Below, one piece after another: positions 1-6,333 of a stretch of 6,333 nucleotides of DNA (its first letter is position 1; the number at the start of each line of letters is the position of its first letter). The notes under the pieces are model-generated. The model ran no database searches. It was not told the DNA's origin and was given only the letters and a program-made list of their open reading frames with translations. Source of the DNA: Candidatus Poribacteria bacterium (lineage in GTDB: Bacteria > Poribacteria > WGA-4E > WGA-3G); the NCBI GenBank assembly GCA_009845505.1, contig VXZL01000656.1, positions 1,624-7,956 on the forward strand. The letters run 5' to 3'. A program made the position numbers and the translations under genes.

Positions 1-1170
1 AATTTGTCCTGCAGGGGTGAGATAATTGAGAAATCCGTTGATGTTGTCTTCAGCAAAGTAGTCTCGTTCCAAGCCATTCACCGCGGGCGTAAATGCCTGC
101 ATGATATGATGCAGATAAATCGGATTAAGAATTTCACACCTTCCGTCAGGTCCTTCTCCGATAACGCCATAGGTTGCGAGTTCGCTGATGAGTTCATCGT
201 GTAAATTAAAGCGTATGCCTTCCTCATACGTCATAATCTCCATGAGTATTCTTTCAAAGTGTCGGTTTTTGCGGATGTTCGTTGTTAGATGATCAATGTT
301 GGTGTTTCGTTCACGAAGGAGTCGGGCGTGTGCCGCTGCAAAATGCTCCATCGTTACCGGCTCGGTTTTGGGAATGTCTAATTCCTCTGTGAGTATCTGC
401 GCGAATCGATTGACGAGGAAGGGTTGGCCCGCAGTTTGTTTATGGAGGCTTTCAATAACCTCTGGCGCGAAGGCTTGCCCGATTTCATCAGTGTACTGCA
501 CGAGAAGTTCTTGCACATGCGCCAGCGTGAAATTGGACAGATGGAACTCATCTTGGATATTGAAGGGCGAGATGGATCGGTCGTAACTCAGTTGTGTGAT
601 GCTTTTAACCCCGATGATACCGATACTGTGGGGACATCGGGGCTTACCCGGCAGGTAGATGTGGCGGAGTGAATGCAGAAAACCTTTTACTGCAGCTCCG
701 GGAATGCCATCAAACTCATCTATGACAAGGACAACCTTCTGATTGTCAAGAAAATCGGCGAGGCGTTCAAAGAACTCCCTCATTTCAACGTGATCGGTTA
801 TCCTTGCGTTCTCTAAAAATTGGTTTAGCGTCTCAGTCGGCGTACTTCCGCGTTTTCGGAAAACACCTTCAATTTCTTTGCGAATTTCTCTATAAAAGGA
901 GGCGTAAAAAGCAGAAGGCGCGAAGTCTTCATACTCTTCAAAATTCAGTCGGATTGGGAAGTAGGTGGGTTCTACAATTTCTGTAGTGGCGGTTGCGAGT
1001 GTGTCCAGGGCACGTTGAGAAAAGGTCGTTTTTCCCGACTGGCGAGGTGCAAAAAGAACGATGTATCGTCCCTCTTTGACACGGTTGCTGAAATCTGCAG
1101 TTTCTTCGGTACGGCTGACAATATAATTCTCTTGTGCATTGACGGGGCCTCGGGTTCCAAAATTTCTCAT
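1..1170 (-). CDS. AAA-like (PF14516-type) ATPase, 3' end cut off by window edge
   Basis: Open frame of 390 codons with no stop, running off the left edge. The ATG at 1170 is the only usable start: an in-frame TAA lies at 1204-1206 with no ATG, GTG or TTG between, and AAGAGGG (1178-1184) sits 7 nt upstream. The N-terminus (RGPV at 7-10, YIVSR at 16-20, then APRQSGKTT at 41-49) has the layout I associate with the PF14516 'AAA-like domain' of prokaryotic P-loop ATPases. Walker A has Ala in place of its first Gly. Walker B is VVLVIDEFD (146-154). A GQPFLVN motif (248-254), typical of the helical lid of such ATPases, follows. Residues about 305-390 look like a winged-helix or linker region (ILNPIY at 347-352). 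It probably hydrolyses ATP in the cytoplasm. The real substrate is unknown, and relatives often carry a further C-terminal domain, which would lie outside the window. It is on the same strand as the ATP synthase genes, 131 bp after atpC. Family assignment is from memory of motifs. Confidence 0.85.
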   Translation of the reverse strand, partial: MRNFGTRGPVNAQENYIVSRTEETADFSNRVKEGRYIVLFAPRQSGKTTFSQRALDTLATATTEIVEPTYFPIRLNFEEYEDFAPSAFYASFYREIRKEIEGVFRKRGSTPTETLNQFLENARITDHVEMREFFERLADFLDNQKVVLVIDEFDGIPGAAVKGFLHSLRHIYLPGKPRCPHSIGIIGVKSITQLSYDRSISPFNIQDEFHLSNFTLAHVQELLVQYTDEIGQAFAPEVIESLHKQTAGQPFLVNRFAQILTEELDIPKTEPVTMEHFAAAHARLLRERNTNIDHLTTNIRKNRHFERILMEIMTYEEGIRFNLHDELISELATYGVIGEGPDGRCEILNPIYLHHIMQAFTPAVNGLERDYFAEDNINGFLNYLTPAGQI

Positions 1171-1177
1171 CCTTTCG

Positions 1178-1184
1178 CCCTCTT
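1178..1184 (-). promoter_or_regulatory. Ribosome binding site of the AAA-like ATPase gene
   Basis: The minus strand reads AAGAGGG here, 7 nt before the ATG at 1170. This supports that start, which is also the only ATG downstream of the in-frame stop at 1204-1206. Confidence 0.6.
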
Positions 1185-1301
1185 GTTCAGTACCTATGCA
1201 ATTTTCTTATCAGTCAGGATGGACCGCACGCCGCTGGCGATGTGTCAAACCCTCGCCTACCCGCATAAGAATTGAGACTACGGGATACAGTGAGTCAACA
1301 T

Positions 1302-1709
1302 CTACAAATTATTCGCAACTTTAATACGGTTTTTCGCACGCGCGAGTGCCGCCTCCGCTTGTGGACGGTTTAGATCCAGCGCATTTGCCGCGAGTTCTGC
1401 TTGCGCACGCTCGCGGGCATTTTCGGCGCGTTCCATGTCAATCTCTGATGCCCACTCCGCTGTCTCGACCAGTGCTGTAACACCCGTACGCAGGACCTCA
1501 AAGACCCCTCCGCTTATTGCCATTAACTGTGGCGTTTCCGATTCACGAATACGGATCTCGCCGATGTCTAATGCGGTCAGAAAGGGGAGATGACCCGCCA
1601 GAATCTCGAAATTACCCTCGACTCCCGGCGCACGAATACTCGTTACATCCCCTTCATAGATCAATTGCTCTGGTGTCCGTATCTCAATGTGAAAACTTCT
1701 ATTTAGCAT
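1302..1709 (-). CDS. atpC: F1F0 ATP synthase epsilon subunit
   Basis: Encodes 135 aa, the usual epsilon length. Epsilon is part of the central stalk, joins gamma to the c-ring and can inhibit ATP hydrolysis. Residues 1-86 are the N-terminal beta-sandwich: FHIEIRTPEQLIYEGDV opens it, EGNFEILAGHLPFL (31-44) matches the family's 'EGxFGVLPGHxPLL', and ISGGVFEV (65-72) the 'GGxxEV' strand. Residues 88-135 form the two C-terminal helices, so the regulatory domain is complete. The first helix carries IDMERA (90-95), which fits the I/LDxxRA ATP-binding motif of epsilon. I chose the ATG at 1709 because MLNRSFHIEI aligns with typical epsilon N-termini. An in-frame GTG at 1733 would add eight residues (MSEANALI). 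Neither start has a good Shine-Dalgarno sequence, so translation may be weak or coupled. Last gene of the synthase operon, separated from atpD by a repeat-filled gap. Confidence 0.96.
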   Translation of the reverse strand: MLNRSFHIEIRTPEQLIYEGDVTSIRAPGVEGNFEILAGHLPFLTALDIGEIRIRESETPQLMAISGGVFEVLRTGVTALVETAEWASEIDMERAENARERAQAELAANALDLNRPQAEAALARAKNRIKVANNL

Positions 1710-1736
1710 AATTAGGGCGTTCGCTTCGCTCACTTT

Positions 1737-1757
1737 TAGTTGATAGTTAATAGTTTA
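1737..1757. repeat. Three tandem TAGTTNA heptads just upstream of atpC
   Basis: On the plus strand three 7-nt units fit TAGTTNA exactly, with N = G, A and T in turn (starts at 1737, 1744 and 1751). A fourth begins as TAG at 1758. On the transcribed strand the units read TNAACTA and end just before the alternative GTG start of atpC. A 17/20 match lies at 3287-3306, upstream of atpD. Confidence 0.7.
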
Positions 1758-1800
1758 TAGCAGTTGCAAACGTTGTTTCTGCCACAAACCGACTGACGAA

Positions 1801-3280
<1,480 letters not shown>

Positions 3281-3286
3281 CTAAGG

Positions 3287-3306
3287 TAGTTGACTGTTAA
3301 TTGTTT
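3287..3306. repeat. Degenerate TAGTTNA heptads upstream of atpD
   Basis: TAGTTGACTGTTAATTGTTT matches the 20 nt at 1737-1756 at 17 of 20 positions, with the same 7-nt period. Both copies lie shortly upstream of an atp gene start, here atpD and there atpC. The likeness is visible by eye, but the sequence is AT-rich and low in complexity, so its significance is uncertain. Confidence 0.5.
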
Positions 3307-3368
3307 CCAAATACTGGACGTATTCTTTAAATGCCTTTTGTTTCGTCGGAAATTTCCAAATCGTGTGT

Positions 3369-3382
3369 ATCTCTATAGAGAT
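3369..3382. repeat. 14-nt perfect palindrome at the DUF1992 stop codon
   Basis: ATCTCTATAGAGAT is its own reverse complement and overlaps the last base of the DUF1992 stop codon (3382-3384). A second perfect palindrome, GGAAATTTCC, lies at 3348-3357. There is no spacer loop and no U-run, so neither is a terminator. A dimeric protein site or chance are both possible. Confidence 0.3.
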
Positions 3383-3855
3383 TACAGACTCGGACAGTTT
3401 TCCTCGAAACGGTCGAGTGCCGTTTCTTTATTTGTCAATCCATATTGGCGATTTCGAGTCGGCATCAGGAGATTTACGCGTTGGATCTTCTTATTCAGAT
3501 TTTCGAGTTTCTCAGTATATCGCGCGATACCGCGAGCACGTTCGTATTCAAAACTCCGGCTGACCGCTTCATGCCGGTGTGGATGCTGCGCTATAAAAGT
3601 AGCTAACCGCTCTCGACGGGCTTTCAGATTTCTGAGGAGTCTCTCAAGTTGTGCCTTTTCCTGTTTAATCTCTTTCTCTAATTCAATCCAACGCGGCGCG
3701 AACCCGTTCTCTTTCAAAAGCCGATTCGCCATTCGGGCTTGTGGGGTCAGGAACGGGTTTGTATCCAACTTCAGCGGTTCACCTTTACCCGGCAAATCCT
3801 TGAATTCACCGCGTTCCATTGCCTTTTCGATCTGTTCACTAACATCAATCGGCAT
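3382..3855 (-). CDS. DUF1992 (DnaJ-C28-type conserved domain) protein inside the atp operon
   Basis: Encodes 157 aa. Residues 7-56 carry the hallmark of the DUF1992 family (PF09350, 'DnaJ homologue subfamily C member 28, conserved domain'): IEKAMERGEFKDLPGKGEPL (9-28) with the invariant GEF-LPGKG-PL core, then NRLLKENGFAPRWIELEKEI (44-63). Residues 58-125 are rich in Lys, Arg, Glu and Leu and probably form a long helical coiled coil (KQEKAQLERLLRNLKARRERL). No J domain, signal peptide or membrane segment is seen, so it is probably cytoplasmic. The family's molecular function is not established. The ATG at 3855 is fixed by AAGGAGGT 5 nt upstream, the best ribosome site in the window. The gene sits 41 nt after atpG and 119 nt before atpD, so co-transcription with F1 is likely. 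The C-terminus may be truncated: another frame stays open past the stop (see 3281-3427). Confidence 0.88.
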   Translation of the reverse strand: MPIDVSEQIEKAMERGEFKDLPGKGEPLKLDTNPFLTPQARMANRLLKENGFAPRWIELEKEIKQEKAQLERLLRNLKARRERLATFIAQHPHRHEAVSRSFEYERARGIARYTEKLENLNKKIQRVNLLMPTRNRQYGLTNKETALDRFEENCPSL

Positions 3856-3860
3856 CTGGA

Positions 3861-3868
3861 ACCTCCTT
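3861..3868 (-). promoter_or_regulatory. Strong ribosome binding site of the DUF1992 gene
   Basis: AAGGAGGT on the minus strand is a near-perfect anti-16S match, 5 nt before the ATG at 3855. It is stronger than the sites before atpG and atpC and argues that the DUF1992 protein is actively made. Confidence 0.8.
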
Positions 3869-3896
3869 ACAATAGCACGGCGTCTGCCTATTACCT

Positions 3897-4775
3897 TTAG
3901 CCTTCGAGTGCAGCTGCACCGCTTACAATCTCAGAAATTTCTGTCGTAATCTGAGTCTGACGCGCTCTGTTACGTTGAAGGATTAACTCGTCAATGAGTT
4001 CTTTTGCCTTTTGCGTAGCGTTTTCCATCGCTGCCATCCGTGCTGCTTGCTCCGCCGCATTCGAGTCCAGAAGCACTTTCCACATTTGCATGTTCAAATG
4101 TCTACTGAGCAACATTTCAAAGAGTTCCATTTGCCCCGGTTCATAAATATAATCTAAGAAAAGCGTGTCGCCTTCCGGGAACTCAGGAACTAACGGGAGA
4201 AGTTGTTCAACGAGCACTGTCTGAAGGATGGCGGATTTAAAGTTGTTGTAGATAACTTCAACTTTGTCGATTTTTTTCTCAACATAAAGGTGTTCAAATT
4301 CGTGAACAACATCAACAGCCGTCTGAAATTCGAGGTTGCGGAAAATGTTGGTGTACGCATCGGTGATATCATAACCGCGTCGGGCAAAATGTTCGTGTGT
4401 CCGCCTACCAATACAGATAAGCGTCACGTCTGCCCCACTGTCTTGGTAGTGCTGTGCCCGTTGTGTCGTTGTCCGAATGACGTTGCTATTGAAACTACCA
4501 CATAACCCTCGGTCGCCAGAGACGGAAATAATACAGACATGTTTCACTTCCCGTTCCTCCAGCAACGGATGCGTCAACGCTTCAGTCTCAGTGTCTACCC
4601 GTGAAATCAGGTGTCCCAGAATCGTATCAAGTTTGTCTGCGTAAGGACGCGTCGCATTAATGTTTTCTTGGGCACGACGCAGCCGTGCTGCAGCAACGAC
4701 GCGCATCGCATCTGTGACTTGCTCAATATTCTGAATGCTCGCAATGCGTCGCCGAATCTCTCGTAAGGTTGCCAT
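3897..4775 (-). CDS. atpG: F1F0 ATP synthase gamma subunit
   Basis: Encodes 292 aa, normal gamma length. Gamma is the rotating shaft inside the alpha3-beta3 head and links it to epsilon and the c-ring. The N-terminal helix (MATLREIRRRIASIQNIEQV, then TDAMRVVAAARLRRAQE to 37) is the conserved coiled-coil strand. The Rossmann-like middle holds SGDRGLCGSFN (86-96), the family's SDRGLCG motif with Gly for the first Asp-flanking Ser. The C-terminal helix has AARMAAMENAT (244-254) and NRARQTQITTEISEIVSGA (269-287), both near-canonical. No cyanobacterial or plastid-type redox insert is seen. The ATG at 4775 begins 20 nt after the atpA stop. The GGAG before it is only 2 nt from the ATG, with another GGAG further upstream. 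This weak arrangement could help hold gamma at one copy per three alpha. Confidence 0.98.
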   Translation of the reverse strand: MATLREIRRRIASIQNIEQVTDAMRVVAAARLRRAQENINATRPYADKLDTILGHLISRVDTETEALTHPLLEEREVKHVCIISVSGDRGLCGSFNSNVIRTTTQRAQHYQDSGADVTLICIGRRTHEHFARRGYDITDAYTNIFRNLEFQTAVDVVHEFEHLYVEKKIDKVEVIYNNFKSAILQTVLVEQLLPLVPEFPEGDTLFLDYIYEPGQMELFEMLLSRHLNMQMWKVLLDSNAAEQAARMAAMENATQKAKELIDELILQRNRARQTQITTEISEIVSGAAALEG

Positions 4776-4795
4776 TTCTCCGTATTAACTCCAAA

Positions 4796-6319
4796 TTATG
4801 AAGTAGCCCAGTTTTCTTTGAACGCTTTCACTGCATTGTGTAAGGTTTCAAGCAATTCATCACCCAACTCACCTGTTTCCGCAATTTCTGTGAGCAGGTC
4901 TGCGTGGTTCCTATCGAGATATTGCAGGAATTCGGATTCAAAGCGCGCGACTTCCTCTTCTGGAACATCGTCCAAGTAGCCGTTCGTCCCACAGAAAATA
5001 GCAGCGACTTCACGCTCCACAGGCATTGGTTCGTATTGCGGTTGCTTCAACACTTCAACGAGGCGCGCCCCGCGTAGCAGCAAAGATTGCGTTGAGGCAT
5101 CTAAATCCGATCCAAATTGCGCAAAGGCTGCAACTTCGCGGTAACTCGCGAGACCTAATTTAAGAGTTCCTGCAACTTCGGCTGATTTCATGGCTGAGAC
5201 TTGTGCATCTTTATCGACCCGTGAAACCGATGTACCGACATCAATTGCGGGTCTTACACCTTGGTTAAACAGATCTGTTGTAAGATATATCTGCCCGTCA
5301 GTAATAGAGATAACGTTCGTCGGGATGTAGGTCGTCAAATCACCTTCAAAGATTTCGATGATTGGCAATGCCGTGAGAGACCCGCCACCCAATTCGTCGC
5401 TCAGTTTCGCTGCGCGTTCTAACAGACGTGAGTGTAAATAAAACACATCACCCGGGTATGCCTCCCTGCCTGGCGGTCTGCGTGAGAGTAGGGACATCTG
5501 ACGATATGCCCACGCGTGTTTCGTCAGATCGTCATATATAATCAGAGCATGTTTTCCGTTATCCCTGAAGTATTCGCCCATCGCAGTCCCCGTATAAGGC
5601 GCGATGTATTGCAGCGGGGACGGTTCACTTGCAGGTGCGGAAACGATAGTCGTATATTCCATCGCGTTGTGCTCGCGGAGTGTACTCGCAACCTGTGCCA
5701 AAGTCGAGCCTTTTTGCCCAATGGCAACATAGATACAGTAGACATCTGTGTTTCTCTGGCTCAGAATCGTGTCAAGTGCAATAGCCGTCTTACCCGTTCG
5801 ACGGTCACCGATGATAAGTTCACGCTGTCCGCGACCAATCGGTGTTAAACTATCAATGGCTTTTAAGCCTGTATAGAGCGGTTCACTGACCGGTTGGCGT
5901 TGAACGATACCGAGTCCTTTTTGCTCGACCGGCAGTCGATGTTCGGTTTCGATGGGACCCAAGCCGTCAATCGGTTGACCAAGCGCATCGACGATCCGTC
6001 CGAGAAGTGCTTCGCCGACAGGGACTTCCGGGAGCCGTCCGGTCCGTTTGGCAGTATCGCCTTCGTGGATAAGTTGGTCTTCACCGAACAAGACGCAACC
6101 AACGTTGTCTTCTTCGAGATTAAAAGCGATGCCGTAAATGTCGTTCGGGAATTCAATCATTTCGCTTGCCATAGCGTTGGCAAGTCCATGCACCCGCGCG
6201 ATGCCATCGCCTACCTCCAGAACTGTGCCGGAATCATAGACATCCACGTCCTGTTCAAACTGTTGCAATTGCTGTTTTAGGATATTTGATATTTCGTCCG
6301 GTCGGACTTCTCTTGCCAT
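4796..6319 (-). CDS. atpA: F1F0 ATP synthase alpha subunit
   Basis: Encodes 507 aa, full family length. Alpha binds nucleotide at the non-catalytic sites and supplies the arginine finger to the catalytic sites on beta. Visible in order: N-terminal stalk-binding helix and beta-barrel (about 1-95, with [10 protein letters not shown] at 37-46), Walker A GDRRTGKT (171-178; Gln of the common GDRQTGKT replaced by Arg), [20 protein letters not shown] (246-265) with Walker [21 protein letters not shown] (280-299), [16 protein letters not shown] (331-346), and the arginine finger in SVSRV (R367). The C-terminal helical domain ends FKENW. Unusual segments are [10 protein letters not shown] (322-331) for the common ETQAGDVSAY, and [10 protein letters not shown] for SVSRVGGxAQ. 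The ATG at 6319 follows AGAGGA at an 8-nt gap. The remaining atp genes should lie beyond the right edge. Confidence 0.98.
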   Translation of the reverse strand: MAREVRPDEISNILKQQLQQFEQDVDVYDSGTVLEVGDGIARVHGLANAMASEMIEFPNDIYGIAFNLEEDNVGCVLFGEDQLIHEGDTAKRTGRLPEVPVGEALLGRIVDALGQPIDGLGPIETEHRLPVEQKGLGIVQRQPVSEPLYTGLKAIDSLTPIGRGQRELIIGDRRTGKTAIALDTILSQRNTDVYCIYVAIGQKGSTLAQVASTLREHNAMEYTTIVSAPASEPSPLQYIAPYTGTAMGEYFRDNGKHALIIYDDLTKHAWAYRQMSLLSRRPPGREAYPGDVFYLHSRLLERAAKLSDELGGGSLTALPIIEIFEGDLTTYIPTNVISITDGQIYLTTDLFNQGVRPAIDVGTSVSRVDKDAQVSAMKSAEVAGTLKLGLASYREVAAFAQFGSDLDASTQSLLLRGARLVEVLKQPQYEPMPVEREVAAIFCGTNGYLDDVPEEEVARFESEFLQYLDRNHADLLTEIAETGELGDELLETLHNAVKAFKENWATS

Positions 6320-6327
6320 ATTTTCAG

Positions 6328-6333
6328 TCCTCT
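6328..6333 (-). promoter_or_regulatory. Ribosome binding site of atpA
   Basis: AGAGGA at the right edge of the window on the minus strand, 8 nt before the atpA ATG at 6319. It may extend beyond the window. Confidence 0.65.

Larger units (their letters stand above)
3281..3427 (-). other. Open frame without a start codon; possible frameshifted tail of the DUF1992 gene
   Basis: The minus-strand frame that is -1 relative to the DUF1992 gene is open for 48 codons, from a TAA at 3428-3430 to a TAG at 3281-3283. It has no ATG or GTG, and its only TTG is near its end. Its translation looks protein-like: SVISIEIHTIWKFP, then TKQKAFKEYVQYLETINSQL with amphipathic helix character. One extra A in the AAAA run near 3400 would join it to the DUF1992 frame as FEEKLSES and so on, giving about 191 aa. 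That product would stop only 18 nt before atpD, close to the 20- and 41-nt spacings elsewhere in the operon. It could be a sequencing or assembly indel, a true mutation, or chance. Not supported as an independent gene. Confidence 0.3.

Noticed and set aside
972..1160. 62-codon minus-strand open frame
   Set aside because: It is an alternative frame inside the AAA-like ATPase gene, whose own frame carries Walker A and B motifs.
1220..1248. TTGACA (minus strand, 1243-1248) as a promoter for the AAA-like ATPase
   Set aside because: The -35 match is perfect, but at 17-nt spacing the -10 position reads GGTCCA, and no TATAAT-like box lies at a proper distance.
3290..3949. 219-codon plus-strand open frame
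   Set aside because: It lies antisense to the DUF1992 gene and the end of atpG. Its product is rich in Arg, Ser and Phe with no recognisable domain, as expected from the complement of coding DNA.
5894..6280. 128-codon plus-strand open frame
   Set aside because: It is antisense to the well-conserved N-terminal part of atpA and shows no domain or ribosome site.

Overview
The window holds the downstream half of a bacterial F-type ATP synthase operon, read entirely on the minus strand. Transcription runs from right to left: atpA (alpha), atpG (gamma), a small DUF1992 (DnaJ-C28-type domain) gene, atpD (beta), atpC (epsilon). After a 131-bp gap comes the first 390 codons of an AAA-like ATPase gene that leaves the window at its left edge. 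No RNA gene, CRISPR array, insertion sequence or complete mobile element was seen. The substantial plus-strand open frames are antisense shadows of these genes.

The organism is a bacterium of middling GC with standard stop codons and mostly clear Shine-Dalgarno sites. The atpA-atpG-atpD-atpC order is the classic F1 order, not the atpD-first order of N-type ATPases. The diverged but intact subunits, heptanucleotide repeats in intergenic DNA and a PF14516-type ATPase fit an uncultured lineage such as Candidatus Poribacteria. That placement is a guess from general impression and was not tested. The genes for a, c, b and delta presumably lie to the right, beyond position 6333, with the operon promoter.

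Layout, right to left. At 4796-6319 lies atpA, with a strong ribosome site at the edge. At 3897-4775 lies atpG, 20 nt downstream. At 3382-3855 lies the DUF1992 gene, 41 nt after atpG and behind a near-perfect AAGGAGGT. At 3263-3381 is a 119-nt gap holding an open frame that may be a frameshifted tail of the DUF1992 gene, a 14-nt palindrome and a degenerate heptad repeat. At 1853-3262 lies atpD. From the atpD stop to the atpC start is a gap packed with degenerate 7-nt repeats and an imperfect hairpin. At 1302-1709 lies atpC. At 1171-1301 is a gap without a convincing promoter or terminator. At 1-1170 lies the partial AAA-like ATPase.

Alpha, beta, gamma and epsilon together form the catalytic F1 head and its central stalk, which make ATP from the turning of the membrane rotor. 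All nucleotide-binding and catalytic residues I checked are present, so the enzyme looks functional. The DUF1992 gene is the odd member. Its place inside the operon, with a strong ribosome site, suggests co-expression with F1, but nothing in the sequence proves a functional link. No complete new system is evident. The points most worth following are the DUF1992 insertion, its possible frameshift, the heptad repeats on both sides of atpD, and the unusual residues in the alpha subunit next to the arginine finger.
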